Source: Seiridium cupressi (Eukaryota > Ascomycota > Sordariomycetes > Amphisphaeriales > Sporocadaceae). Taken from it: a stretch of 64,000 nucleotides of DNA. Position 1 is the stretch's first letter. Each line of letters begins with the position of its first letter. The stretch covers positions 62,001-126,000 of the forward strand of contig JARVKI010000112.1 of NCBI GenBank assembly GCA_036674765.1. Reading direction: 5' to 3'. The notes beneath the pieces are model-generated. The model saw nothing but the letters and a program-made list of their open reading frames with translations, searched no databases and had not been told where the DNA came from. Shown piece by piece: positions 13,316-24,879 of the stretch. The translations under genes and the position numbers were made by a program.

Positions 13316-14009
13316 GCATAGCATCTCTGCTTGATATGGTTTCTCGGTTTCTGTGATTTGTGATAATGGGTTGGCATGATACACTCTTCGGCGTTTCGGT
13401 GGTCCTCACAAGGGGAAATATGGTCATGCGTATGATTTGATTAATTGCGTTGGCGTCGAGTACACTCCTGGAACGGAGGAATCGATCACAAGGAAAGCCG
13501 CGCAAACTACATGGTACTGAATATATTCGCGCGTCGCCACGCTGCGACGCGGCTCTGAACATACTACATCGTCTTTCGTCCGGGTTGTCTAATCTGTGCA
13601 GGCATAAAACTTGCGCATTGTGTCTTATCTCATTTCTATGCTCAAGATTTTGGTATTGCTTTATCTCCGTTCCCACAACCTCCAACCAGAGTAATGAGGT
13701 TGGTGTGCTTTAGTAACATTCTCGCCACGTTTCATGGTAACGCCAAACGCCTGGCTATACCCCTAGTGTTGCCCTTGAAATCAGAGTGATGTTTTTGGAA
13801 CTTGGCTCTCTTTCTCCTCTATATGGGAATGCCACGCAAATTCTCCAGCTTTCCTCAGCCCCGGCCCAGTCCTCCCAACTCTTGGTCTCTTCAGGCTGAT
13901 ATCTGTTGCTCGGGATCGCGATCGCCTCGAGAGGTCAGTGATGTGTCACGCTATGATATCCATCTCCGTAATATACGCAAAGATCTTGTCTTTCGACTTT
14001 CGAGTGAGC
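13316..14009. other. Convergent intergenic region between H4 and TRS20
   Basis: The 3' flanks of two convergent genes. I see no gene and no conserved motif. Confidence 0.5.
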
Positions 14010-14585
14010 CTACAAGTATTTCCTTCCAGCCGCGGCGACCCTTTGTCTGAACACGGGACTCGTGACCTCCATGTTGACGCGGTAGAATGGGCTCATGCTG
14101 GCTTTGACCCAGTTCTCGTAGATTTCGGTGAAGAAGCTCTTGACGGCCTCCTCGGTCTGGGGCGAGGTCGGGTTTGCCGCTATGCTGGTGCTGGAACGAG
14201 AGGCAGCGGAGGAGGCGCCCGAGGGTAGAATAGGTTGGTGTAAGAGAAGGAACTTAATGTTGCTCGGCGTGATGTAGCAGGAGATGTAGGAGTTGAAGAA
14301 GCGGTCGATGTTCTTAAGATACCTGTGCGTATGACATGCCATTAGTATTGGGAATATCCAGAACAATGTGCCTTGTATAAGAAGGGGGAAATGTACATAC
14401 ATCTGGCCAGTGCCCCATTGTACCTCTTCGACGATATCGAGTGATGAGTGCACTATGAACTGGTTCATATGCCGGGATTCGTCGCTGAACCGAGACTGTC
14501 CATCGCCGCCCTGTTTCGACGTCCCGAATTCGTGCTCGAAGAGCGGGTTGTCTTGCGTTCCGATTATCACGAAGTAGTACGACAT
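14010..14585 (-). CDS. TRS20: TRAPP complex subunit Trs20 (sedlin/TRAPPC2)
   Basis: A small subunit of the TRAPP tethering complexes that act in ER-Golgi traffic and autophagy; its mammalian homologue is sedlin. The spliced product is 165 aa from exons 14585-14401 and 14322-14010, with a 78-bp intron (GTATGT...CACAG). The N-terminus MSYYFVIIGTQDNPLFEHEF and the segment FIVHSSLDIVEEVQW are family landmarks of the longin-like fold. The C-terminal exon has YLKNIDRFFNSYISCYITPSNIKFLLLH, then a Ser/Ala-rich loop, then EEAVKSFFTEIYENWVK and SPFYRVNMEVTSPVF. The start is followed by a 356-bp gap to the divergent MRPL31 gene. Confidence 0.95.
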   Translation of the reverse strand: MSYYFVIIGTQDNPLFEHEFGTSKQGGDGQSRFSDESRHMNQFIVHSSLDIVEEVQWGTGQMYVHFPLLIQGTLFWIFPILMACHTHRYLKNIDRFFNSYISCYITPSNIKFLLLHQPILPSGASSAASRSSTSIAANPTSPQTEEAVKSFFTEIYENWVKASMSPFYRVNMEVTSPVFRQRVAAAGRKYL

Positions 14586-14941
14586 GGTATTTCAATCTGC
14601 GCCGGAGCGACGTCCTCGGCTTGTGGGTATATGTAGTGATGCTACCGTGGGGGCATCGGGACTCGGAAGCGAAAGGGGCGGAGTATGCGCTGTGCCGGCG
14701 ATTTGCTCTTCTTCGTGGCCGGCCCTGGGATATCTTTTTGGCTTTCGGCGCGGCGGCGCAGGAGAGTCGAGCTGCCATGGGGGAGCTGGGGTGCAGTGGG
14801 GGCTGACGGAGCCGTGGAGCGTTCCGAAATGCAGAGTGGCTCGTGCGCCAATCGTGCGCCCGACTTTGAACTTTTTGGAAGAGCTTCACGCGACGACTCG
14901 GCTTGGAAAGGCATCACGATCCGATATCCAGCACAGTCACA
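14586..14941. promoter_or_regulatory. Shared divergent upstream region of TRS20 and MRPL31
   Basis: The start codons of two divergent housekeeping genes are separated by 356 bp, which must contain both promoters and 5' UTRs. The region is GC-rich with no evident TATA box. A shared promoter is an inference from the spacing. Confidence 0.5.
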
Positions 14942-15550
14942 ATGTTCGGATTCGGCGCATTCAGAGCGACAAGCCCCCTTTCCGGAGGTCTGCTATGGTA
15001 CGTTTTTGTCCCTCCCCTTCCAATAGTCCCTAGTCCTGGACAATGGGCCGTCAGTCCCAGGAAGACCACGCCAATATTTAGGGATCTCGAATGTTGACGT
15101 TCTGTTCCTCCTTGTAGGAAAATCCCATGGCGCCTCTCCAAATTCCAGAAAGCCCGGCAACGCAGAAGACTACGAGCCGTCGACTCGGTGATCGCAACGT
15201 TAGATGCGGCCCTGAACAAGCAGGGTGAAACGCTCAAGAGCCTCGACCTGTGGAAGCAGGAGATGCCGACCGAGGCCGAGATGCTTCCCAAAGACAAGTA
15301 CACCATGTTCGATCGCAAGGAGAAGAGGTACAGGAAGGGCATTCACAGTGAGTCCCCCTTTGTTTACATTCCAGTAGTCGGAAATCGTGAGTAGGGATGG
15401 AGCAGTTCAGTGGATCATGCGGACGACGATCAAACAGTTGCAGGCTGCGTGGCAATAATGATTCATATTGGGCATTGGCTAATTGATGTTTCTACAGAGT
15501 TACCAAAGTGGACAAGAGTATCGCAAAGAGTCAACCCTCCTGGTTACTAA
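14942..15550 (+). CDS. MRPL31: Mitochondrial large-subunit ribosomal protein mL60 (MRPL31)
   Basis: A fungal-specific protein of the mitochondrial large ribosomal subunit. The spliced product is 112 aa from three exons, 14942-14997, 15118-15347 and 15498-15550, with introns of 120 and 150 bp. Both junctions split codons and restore the frame: Trp in the first, Lys in the second. The N-terminus begins MFGFGAF and leads to the conserved KIPWRLSKFQKARQRRRLR segment. Further on are KSLDLWKQEMPTEAEMLPKDKYT and FDRKEKRYRKGIHK, and the last exon encodes LPKWTRVSQRVNPPGY. The basic composition and length fit the family. No single long frame covers the gene because of its small exons. Confidence 0.92.
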
Positions 15551-15986
15551 GGTGCTGTTGTATGGAATGGAATATTGGGTGGTGCTTTCTAGCACATCCA
15601 AGAGTCGTCGTTTGGCAGATATTGCAGCACAATTGCCAAAGAGGACTGTACGAGAATCCACGTGGGCTTTTTAGCATGGTTCCAAGAGGCATGGCCATTC
15701 TCGGTCACAGCGCCATGGGAAACGTTAGATTTGGAAGTCAGGCTTGAATGTACAATAATGTATCAAACTACTGGGGCTCCAAAGAGTGAGCTCTCTGTAC
15801 TTGAAATGAAATAGACGATGGACTAGATTCCAATGTTTTGAGAATTACACAACTCAACTTCCACAGACTCGTTGCTTTTGGTCGTGGCCCAGTTTAATTC
15901 ATTTGCCCAGGCTGTCAAGTACTTGCGCTCGATGATTCCTGAGGGTATCTCATGTCATACAACCAAACTAATCGGACTCGGACTGA
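15551..15986. other. Convergent intergenic region between MRPL31 and CBC2
   Basis: The 3' flanks of convergent genes. Nothing else is recognised. Confidence 0.5.
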
Positions 15987-16760
15987 CTATCTAAGTCTGC
16001 CGTAATCCTTCTCCATTTGCTCGTCCTGGTCGTGCTCCCGGTTTCGCTCGTTGTCTCTCATTCTCTCTGTCTGAATGGCACGGCCTAGACCACCGCGACC
16101 TTCATCGAAATCGTCACGGTACTCATCACGCACCTGGCCTCCAGACTTGCCACGGCCATATTGCCGACCCTCTTCGAAGCCCGGGTCCAGATCTGTCCTG
16201 ATGATTCGCTCGTCCAACTTCGTGCCCCCAATGTACTTCAAGCAGTCCAGTGCATCCTGATGTGTGTAGTACTCCACAAAGCAGAAGCCACAAGGCGTCT
16301 TTTGGAAGCGGTCCAGTCCCATGATCAATCGCTTGATCTCGCCACACTTGGAGAATAGATCATAGACCTGCTCTTCGGTTGTGTAGAAGGATCTAGTTGA
16401 AGTGTTAGAGGATATGCGGCGCACGTAATTTGCTAAATATCCCTGTTTCCGCCTCATTAGAAAGCAAATGGCTTACAGGTTACCAACGTATAACGTTGTG
16501 GCGTTAGCCAGGGGATCTTCCTCGGGCTTCTCCTCAGGCTTCTGATCCGTCATCTCGGAATCTCCATCTCGGTCCTCCCGACCACGGTCATTCCGCCTGC
16601 GCTTGTTACTGCCCTGCAAATCAGTTAGTCTCAATTTCATGCAAGACCCTGATCCAACATCTCAGATGAGACCAAGTGGATAAAGCAGGCTCGCCTTGTT
16701 CTGGTAGTAGGCACTGGGCCTATCCAGTCTTTCGACTGTGTTTCTGAAACCTCCACGCAT
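15987..16760 (-). CDS. CBC2: Nuclear cap-binding complex subunit 2 (CBP20)
   Basis: An RNA-recognition-motif protein that, with CBP80, binds the 7-methylguanosine cap of nascent transcripts and supports splicing and export. The spliced product is 202 aa from exons 16760-16695, 16613-16477 and 16392-15987. The N-terminus [19 protein letters not shown] is the cap-binding extension with Tyr residues. RNP2 is TLYVGNLSFYT (rebuilt across the second intron) and RNP1 is CGFCFVEYY. The C-terminal tail has [34 protein letters not shown], the family cap-recognition tail, then an Arg/Asp/Glu-rich end. The second intron is GT-AG (84 bp). The first is apparently GC-AG: the donor after codon AAG reads GCGAGC, and the acceptor is TTTGCAG (81 bp). 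Confidence 0.93.
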
Positions 16761-17198
16761 TTTAACTACCTTCTTCGCAGTTTGAAAATGGAACTGGACA
16801 AATCAGAAACGGTTTGCAGGTGGGATATGTGAAAGTTGTTTGTGAGAACTGGATGAAAGCCGAGCCAATGAAACGTGAAAGAGGGAAGGCTGAATTTCAG
16901 GGAGCTCGGGCCGTCTTGGGGAGCTTCACAGCTAGTAACGCGTCGGCGCGCTAAAAGAACTGCAAGGAGGCAGGGATTCTCTGTTCCTCTTGCCTTCAGA
17001 TGCGCTAGGTTTAGGTTGGAGCTCTCAGGCCTTAGCAGGACGTCTGGAATTCTCGACCTCCGCCAGTCGAACAACAATTGGCCACCACAACCTACAGCAA
17101 ACCGAGCTCTGAGAAGTTCGTAGAAGAAACTACTTGCTCCCGATCCGATCCAGACAGAAATGCGCTTTCAATAATCCGTCTACCTGCCACCACCGAAG
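16761..17198. promoter_or_regulatory. Shared divergent upstream region of CBC2 and NUP82
   Basis: 438 bp separates the two start codons. It contains no recognisable gene and presumably both promoters. An ACGCGT/CGCG-containing segment lies near 16937-16949, but I do not assign it to a factor with confidence. Confidence 0.45.
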
Positions 17199-19909
17199 AT
17201 GCCTAGAATAAAAGGCTGGACGCCCGCTTGGCTTGACAAGCCAGCTCCAGGTTCCAAACTGTTCGCACCCTCCAAGGACAACAACAAGGCTTCGGCATTC
17301 TCCTCGAAAACGAAATCGAAACCTGGCCCTACACGCACGATAGCGCAGTCCGGTTCTCAGGTCTTTGTGGCTGTTGGGAAGGAAGTCAGGTGGGCAGATC
17401 TTATTGACTTGAAGGAGAGATGGCAAGAGAAGACGTCAAGAGGCCGAGCAGGTATGCGAATTAAGCGCGAGGGCTCCGAGGGCGATGTCCCCGACGACGA
17501 ACTGTTGCGCGCAGCCGCCGAGGACGACTATGACGGTTTTCGTGTAAGTCCCCTGCCCCTTTGCAATATTTAGTTTGTTACTAAGCTCTTCTTTAGATGA
17601 TCAATGTCCCCGTCGGATCTGATATCAAGCAACTCGTTATTTCGCCCTTTGCGGACTATCTCGCCGTCCTGACGACACATACGATTCGAATTTGCGCTGT
17701 GCCTGACCTGGCACACCTGTCGCAGCCTAGCAATGAAGTGATCAAGCCGAAATGGTGGACTCTCGGGCCGACGACACACGTGGTGGACCGATCTCCAGTT
17801 GCGTCTGCTATCTGGCATCCCTTGGGGGTCAACGGCTCAGTCCTAGTGACGGTCACTACTGACGCTGTCGTGAGGATCTGGGAATTAAATCCTCTGGACC
17901 GCTGGTCCTTTGATAAACCTACTCTGACAATTGATTTAATCAAGCTGGCAGACGGTACATCTCTGGATCAGAACTTCGCTGCCTCAACCGACACGACGCG
18001 GAAGGGATTTTCCGCTGATTCTTTTGAAATGGATGTTGCCGCTGCTTGTTTCGCTGGTAGGGGTTCAGGTGGGTGGGCGCCGATGACGCTCTGGGTGGCC
18101 ATGAGGGAGGGAGACGTCTATGCACTCTGTCCGCTTCTCCCGAGCAAATGGTCACCACCTCCTACTCTAATCCCGTCCCTCTCTGTGGCCATCGTCGGAA
18201 ATCTTGCTGCAATTGAGGATGACCCGAGCGTCTCTTCGTCGGCCAAGCTGCTAGCACAACAGCAACTAGACTGGATGACCGACCTCGACAACCAGGAGCC
18301 TACTGAGGTTGAAGGACCTCTAGGGGAACCACTTGCTGAGGTCTTCACTCGCCCCAGTAGACCGGGCGTGGTTCCACGACTACAGGGCCCATTCGAACTG
18401 GATACGAGTCCAGATACTGAAGATGATCTGGATACGGAATTGACTGACATCTTCGCCATTGGCCAGAAGCTAGACACGGCCGAGTTAATGATGGGCGAAG
18501 ACGAGGAGCTTGAAGTCGACGATGTCGACCAAGAGGGTCTGTCGCTCAACATCATCTGCCTTCTGTCATCGAGTGGCCAATTGCGCATTTGTCTTGACTT
18601 TGATGGTGTGGAAGCACAGTGGCTGCCGCCCCGGAACAAGTCAAAAACAATTAGGCATGAGGACGAGTCTATACCGACACTACTCACATTTCAGACGCTT
18701 GATACTCTGAGCAACCTGGAGATGGCGGAAGACGCATGGCCCATGTTCAGTTCTGATATCACGTCGCGTTATGCCTTCTACATCACCAATCCTGGCAGCA
18801 TATCATATGTGTCGCTATCACCTTGGGTGTTCCGGCTAGAAAAGGAATTGCAGGGTGACTCTGAGGCTGGGTCGGACTTCAGAATCGATCTACTTGTGAA
18901 AGGACAAAGCTCGGTCCGAGAGAGGCTTTACACTATCGAGAGCGCTGCATCTCAACCCATACCAGCAGTTGTAGCGATCCGGGATCCCGATCTCGGCTAT
19001 CTTCTACTAACAGCTACGTCTGATGGACCCCTAAGTATCTTGTTCGACATGCCAGTGTATGATATCGACTTAACCGGTTCCGCTTCGCCGTTTCTCGATC
19101 GAGAGGACGAAGTACAGCCCCTGGAGTTTTATGAGCCGCGCCCAACATTTCAAGCACCGCATGTCTTTGAAAAGGGATCTGCTTTGCCCGAACTGCTCGC
19201 GAAGCTCAACACCAGCAGGCACAAGGCTGTCGTAGGGCAAGAAGTTCGACTTTCGCCCGTGACGCTGCAAGTCTTTACCGACGCCCACCAGATCCTCAGC
19301 GGGGAGACACATCGGCTGGGCACCGCAGCGTCGGAATTATTTCGCAGGCTTGAGAGCTTACAGGTCGAGCTCAAGAAGCAGATTTCTAAGGCGAACGAGG
19401 TCAAATCTCGGGTGGATGCTATCACGGGCGAGGATCAAGGCGGCGAACCGGAATCGAACAGTGCTACTATCGAACGCCGAATACAGACTGCTAAAGAACG
19501 GGGAGAGGCACTTAGCCAACGCCTGGAAAAGATGCGCCGCACTGTCAGCAGGGCAACGACTCGTGATCTAAGTGACAAGGAAAGAGCTTGGATCAATGAG
19601 GTGAAGGGCATGGATGCAAGCATCTCTAGAGCGGATCACTCGCCGGCAGACGGTTCGTCCCGCTTCAAGCAACTGGGCAAGAGGTATAGCGAGGCTGTAG
19701 CCTTGAGTGATGAACTTACATCACAGGTGGAGGGTCTCGCTAAAGCACCAGGCGACGGGGAGGACCCGCCCGCTGCAGCCACAGATCTTCGCATCCCAGC
19801 AGATGTTCGAAAGGCCAAGCTGAACCAGGTTCGTGGGCTTCTTGAGCGTGAGACGGCATTGGTGGACGCGGTGAAGTCCAGACTAGAGCGGTTGGCAGTC
19901 ACTCGTTAA
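17199..19909 (+). CDS. NUP82: Nucleoporin Nup82
   Basis: A component of the cytoplasmic Nup82 complex of the nuclear pore, required for mRNA export. The spliced product is 885 aa: exon 1 17199-17543 and exon 2 17597-19909, separated by a 53-bp GTAAGT intron. The N-terminal part (about 50-600) contains beta-propeller-like strands, for example PVGSDIKQLVISPFADYLAVLTTHTIRI and a WHP...VLVTVTTDAVVRIWELN repeat. An acidic insertion lies at about 390-430. The C-terminal region from about 685 is heptad-like and highly charged (for example LFRRLESLQVELKKQISKANEVKSR), consistent with the coiled coil that assembles the Nup82 complex. Start and length fit fungal homologues. The assignment rests on overall architecture, so it is slightly less certain than the motif-rich genes. 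Confidence 0.85.
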
Positions 19910-20935
19910 GAAGCCGAACACGATGTTATGTGGTATGAGGCGATCAATGAGGCTGTCACGATGTGTAGTTCATGTATGTTTGATGTCACTTGAAATCAGG
20001 CGATATAGGCCACCAAGGCCGAACCCGAGCGCCGAATTAGGGCGCACATGCGAAGCCTTGACGGGCGTGCTAAGACTGAGCCCAACCGGGATTAATGTTG
20101 GGTATGGACACTCAACATCACTTTGTGGCAAATCTGTTTGTTTGGAGGATGTGATAATGCAGGAGATTGGGCTGGCATCGTCGCTGCAAGGCGGGCCAGC
20201 CCGACGGGTAGATAGATACCATGCCGTTAACCACCTATAGGCTGGTCTTGGCCTCACAATTGATAATGCTGTGAAACATCGGGAAGAGATTGAGGACCAC
20301 TTAAGACGAATCATTGGTAGCCTTGTGCATCGAGAAAAGTTATTAACTTGATTGATCTGAACAGAGTTCATGGTCCACCAACACCAGCCAAGCTACCATC
20401 TTGAGAAGTATTTCCAGCATGATAAGATGTGGCTTCATTGGTCAATGGATATAAGAGAGGCTGGTCAGGTCTTAGTGCACAGGGATGGCAAACAAGTCTT
20501 CCCGACGACTCAAAAATTCAACTCTCACACAGCCAGCTTTGCCCTATTTTCTGGAGGATTAGATAGTACAATGATCGACACGAACGATCATCGCATTTGA
20601 ACAGCTCCAATGCCGAACACCAATTGATTTCTAGCCTCAACGCGTGTCCTTGCCTATATTATACAGCCGGCCAAGGATCCAGGGTTGATAAATCGCCACC
20701 ATAGGAACACCATCAAATAACACAGCAAATAAGAATTGGGTTTATCGCCACGAGTATCATGGAGATGATATACTCTAACTAGGCAATGTTAGTTCAATAC
20801 TGCCCTACGACAGAAATTCAAGGCTAACTATATTGTATACCTGATCAGTGTGCCAGTTGATGTGGCAGGGCGGCTACTCACACCAGCTACCCACGTCTGA
20901 GCAAGGTATTGATTTATGGTTGTTACACGCTTCGG

Positions 20936-20945
20936 ATTGGCCAAT
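20936..20945. promoter_or_regulatory. Palindromic CCAAT element (ATTGGCCAAT)
   Basis: Two head-to-head CCAAT pentamers form a perfect 10-bp palindrome about 340 bp before the ATG at 21284. CCAAT is the core bound by the fungal Hap/CBC complex. A role in expression of the downstream gene is an inference from position only. Confidence 0.35.
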
Positions 20946-21159
20946 AACCGACGCGTAACACGACGCAGGCGGGCCGTGGCTCTGCAGGAAACCGTTTTCG
21001 CTGGATACATACGCCAACGTATATCACGGCCAGTATAGTCAATGATTGGAAACGGATAAACGTGGCTCTCGCCTCATGTTAGCACGCCGTTGTATGCTTT
21101 GAAAGTATAATTGTCATTGCATAGATAAGCACAGTTGCAGGGGAGGTCTCTTATTGGGC

Positions 21160-21167
21160 TATAAAAA
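21160..21167 (+). promoter_or_regulatory. TATA-like box (TATAAAAA)
   Basis: A strong TATA-box match about 117 bp upstream of the ATG at 21284 and 48 bp upstream of an alternative in-frame ATG at 21215. It makes transcription of the downstream gene from just past 21190 plausible. Confidence 0.5.
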
Positions 21168-21283
21168 GACCTCTTTCTTCACCAGACAGTTGCGAGCACT
21201 CCCAAGAAGAACTCATGCTACTCTACCTGTACAAGCATCCCTTTCCGGCAACCGTCACCCCAGAGCTTGATCCGTCGACAAAG

Positions 21284-22478
21284 ATGCCACCCTCGTTACA
21301 ACCATGTTCAGTCGTGTTCGACTACAGGGGACAGATTATCCGTATGTCAAACATATTCATGTTGTCCTATTATGTATATCTAATCATGACGTTTATGTAA
21401 AGAGAATTGCGAGTTCATCTCGAGCCAGGATGACTCCATCTCGATCGTCACAGTTAAGGAGCCATCTGGTGGCTGGAAAGTCATTGTAGTCCGCTTGAAC
21501 GACGATGCTCGCGACGCCCTGCTCTCGTCCGACCCGTGCGATTCGCTACAGATGGCCATTGAGTCTCTCCACGCCAAATCTGCGGAAGCAGCTTCGGTCT
21601 ACATCAAGACCAATGGCTTCGACTTGCTGCGGGATCCCACAAAGGATGACGATGCAATGAGCGATGACGGAACCGCCTCAGTAGCTTCTGACCAGTCTGC
21701 AGCATCGAGTGTTGCCCTGTCGGCGTGGACTAGTTCAGATGAGGAGCTTGTGACTCGAGCCTCCTCGTCATCGAAGGCATACCGGGCATCTTCCAAGCCG
21801 AGTAAGAAGGACCGCATACGAAACAAGGCGAAGCATGCCCCGAAGTATGAGAGCGAGTCCTCTGACGACGATAAGCTAGCTGATGCAGTTCCCATTCGTC
21901 GAGTGAGTGTCAGTCCTCCCCGACAGCCAAGGTCACAGCATGGTCCTCCGCCCCCTCCTGGATGGACTGGGCCGCCCCCACCCCAAGGTCCTACATATCG
22001 AGGCCCTGGTCCCATGCCGGTTCACAAACCTCCTCCTCAGCCTATCACGAACCCAAACGCACCTGGCCCGATACAGGCTATAGATCCAAGGTTTGCGGCA
22101 CGTCTCTTCGATGTTCGAATCACGATCAAGTGGCTTCATCACAGCGAACAGGGCATATTCGAATCTTCTAGAGCCTCTATACGGGCCTTGCAAGATACAG
22201 CACTATCTTATGTCCGAAGGCACATGGACGCCTTTGAAAATGTCACTCCATTGGACCACTCGCCCAACAAGGTTTGGACTTTGCGAGCCACCGTCAAACA
22301 GGCCTTCTTCGGCACTGAGGCGTATGACATGAGTGGATATCGGGGTGACGACTTGACGAAACTCTTCAGCGTTGTCGGCAAGAACGACATCCCCAGATTC
22401 GAAATGGAGGTCGACTACGTGCGACCTGTTGGCATGCCTCCGATTATCGTTCCCGTCAATGGTCCGGCCATGCCTTAG
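21284..22478 (+). CDS. Conserved-looking fungal protein of unknown function with proline-rich linker
   Basis: I do not recognise the family. The spliced product is 377 aa from exons 21284-21341 and 21403-22478, with a 61-bp intron (GTATGT donor, CTAATC branch-like site). The N-terminal region (about 1-115) looks folded: VVFDYRGQIIRQNCEF, a DSISIVTVKEPSGGWKVIVVRL stretch and DPCDSLQMAIESLH. The middle is acidic and Ser-rich with a KKDRIRNKAKHAPK basic patch. It is followed by a proline-rich tract at roughly 165-210 with PPPPPGWTGPPPPQGP, an SH3/WW-ligand-like sequence. The C-terminal 120 residues again look globular (LFDVRITIKWLHHSEQGIF, KVWTLRATVKQAFFG, RFEMEVDYVRPVGMPPI). No signal peptide or membrane segment is seen. 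The alternative start at 21215 would add 23 residues in frame. Confidence 0.75.
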
Positions 22479-24879
22479 TTACATCACACTACGGTATGGC
22501 GACAGACGCATGGCGTTGAAATATGAGGCTTCTGCAGATCCAAGAGAAAGGTTTTCATAGGCTCATTGCTCATGCCGTGCGGAAGCATAATACTCTGCAT
22601 TACCGGCATGCAGAGCAGGGGATATCCGACACAGTGATTCCAACAAGCGGTGTGGCACCAGCGGCATGACATGCAGAAGTGGGAGGGAGAGAGAAAGCGA
22701 GGGAGAAAACCTTTCTCGCTCTTTCTGTCTCATTGAATGGTCGGGTATTCAACAACACCCAATGGAATCTTTGTCCAACATGTAGCTTTCCGAAAAAAAA
22801 AAAAAAATGCATGTTGTGAGACGTATGACAATGACAGCGGCCGATGATTCCGGGAGAGGGGAGATCATTATCCTACAGATCACTCCCTGCTTACGACACG
22901 AAGGAGTGCGGCATATCTGCATCTTATTACTTTTCTTGGGTCTCTGAGTGGTTCATTTTCGAGTTCGGCGTATTCTCACAGTTTCTGTCTGCGTTGTGGA
23001 GTCTCGAGTGCTTTCAACGTTTGCACACTCTTTTCGTTATGCTGTCTGATTGGGTATTCGAGATCGGACTTTCCTTTTCTGGTGAATGGTCGGTGTTTAA
23101 AGGTCTGTTCAAAACGGTTGTCTCTCTCGCTCTGGTTTTTGTTCTCATTCTTTTCTTTCTTCCATCTTGCGTTTCTCATTGGATTGTTCAACCATTGAAA
23201 ATCGGGGTCATATGGCTATCCCTTGTCCAACTACTTCCTTTTCTGGTTCCTTCATGAGATTGTTTTAGCAGCTTCGAATCGCTGAGTGAGACTACACTAC
23301 GAGGTGGGAGCTTTCGGTGGAAAGGATGTTTTGAAACCCAATCTCATATGCATTCAAGCATAGAATGTGGGGGAGGTTCGCATGGGTTGAACATCTAAAG
23401 CTAAAACGGAGTGACCTCAAATGCATGATGGCACCTAAAAATCGGAGATAGTAAAGCTGTAGCTAGTCCAAATGAACCTCAGTACATGTCTGGATGTCAA
23501 ATTGGAATCGATTGTTCGCTTCACTTTCAGCGGCTTGATGTTGGGTTAGACCCTAAGGAGATGCATACGCATTGCATGGACAAACCAAAAACCATTGAAA
23601 GATGGATACGCAAATGCAGTAGAGTTGGAAGCCATAACCCAATAATCCAGATTAGACGGTTAAATAGTTTCTTCAGGTGAGCAACTCTCAGGCCCACGCA
23701 ATGCACTACTCACCTTCAGAAAAGTCCCTTCCAGAAGCATAAATAGCGGTGAGCGAACTCGGTCAAGATTCTTTTCAGCTGCAGTGAGCATGGTGCAGCC
23801 ATTGATTGAACCCCGGACCCCAAAAGGAACTCGACATGGAAACCATGTAAGATTTGCATTTAATGGTACAGAAACCCTCCGCATACGTCGGCCCTCAGCC
23901 ATGTCGCTTATGGTGATCCGAGGTTCGTTCACCTTGTTCACCGAGATCGACCTCGCTCTCGCGGCCGCCTCACCGTATTCGGAAGGTTCCGTCATGCTAA
24001 GAAAAACGGCAGTTGCAACGGAGTTATGACATGATTACGGAAACACACTTTGTCAAGAGTTCGCGATATGCGCCTTAATCCGCTCTTATTTCCGTGGGAT
24101 ATTTCACGATCTTTGAGGTCTATACTCAAGCGCCTTTGGCGACAGTATATTTACCCCCAACTCCAGATGCGTGGGGGGACAAGCGAAAAGACCTCACACC
24201 CACACGCACAAGCAAGCTTGAGCCTCATCTATCACCCTTTACATCCCCCACACTCCAAGCACCTACGTGTGACAGGTTCCGTCTAGTTGGGTAGAGGAAC
24301 ATGACAAATCCCGAGCCTGCCGGCTGCCTTGTGGGGGTTTCCTGCGGGATGATCTCGCGTAGTGAACAGGGCAAATTACCAACTTGCGATATATCTTTCT
24401 CCCCTCCGGTACTTCTCAACACTCGCCCGGCTATCGTGAGTGGTTTAAATAATTCGTTTTCATCGTAAACGCGGCTGCCGTGAGTTGCGACGAGATAGAT
24501 CGGGGAAACAGCAGAGATCGATGGAAATGAGATGGACGCCTCATCAGGAGGCTCAAACCCACGATCATCTTCCCTTCCACCCAACGGCTCTCGGCTCCCG
24601 AGGCCGTTGCGCAGCACCCTGTCGTTCTATTTGAAGATTTGTCAGACCAAATTTCCGATCATATTCCTGCTTCATGCTATGGGTATCTGTCTTGTCAAAT
24701 GTGTACGTAAAAGTTCACCGAATTGTTTGCGCTGTCCCGTGTACCTTTCTGTATCTTTGTGCGCCCGTTGATATCGCTTTCCTGGCTGAATTCGTGTCCA
24801 TCGTTACTCTTCTTATGCGGCATTTTCGAATGATAGAAGACGTATTGACAAAATCTAGCCTTGTCCTGTTGGCATGGGG
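22479..24879. other. Gene-poor region, possible small minus-strand gene
   Basis: A 15-A homopolymer lies at 22793-22807, and T-rich sequence runs from about 22920 to 23260. A plus-strand frame at 22844-23257 encodes a hydrophobic sequence, but this follows from the T-richness. On the minus strand a frame from 23995 ends in a good AAG|GTGAGT donor; it is treated in the findings rather than called as a gene. Confidence 0.4.

Larger units (their letters stand above)
19910..21283. other. Intergenic upstream of the proline-rich unknown protein
   Basis: No gene is recognised. It holds a palindromic CCAAT element and a TATA-like box, both listed separately, and otherwise only short frames. Confidence 0.5.

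Noticed and set aside
22844..23257. A 137-codon frame with membrane-like hydrophobic stretches
   Set aside because: The region is T-rich, which yields Phe, Leu and Val codons by composition. No family resemblance and no splice context supports a gene.
23795..23830. A TTCAATC sequence resembling a tRNA T-loop on the minus strand
   Set aside because: The flanking stems do not pair and no acceptor, D or anticodon arm could be placed around it.
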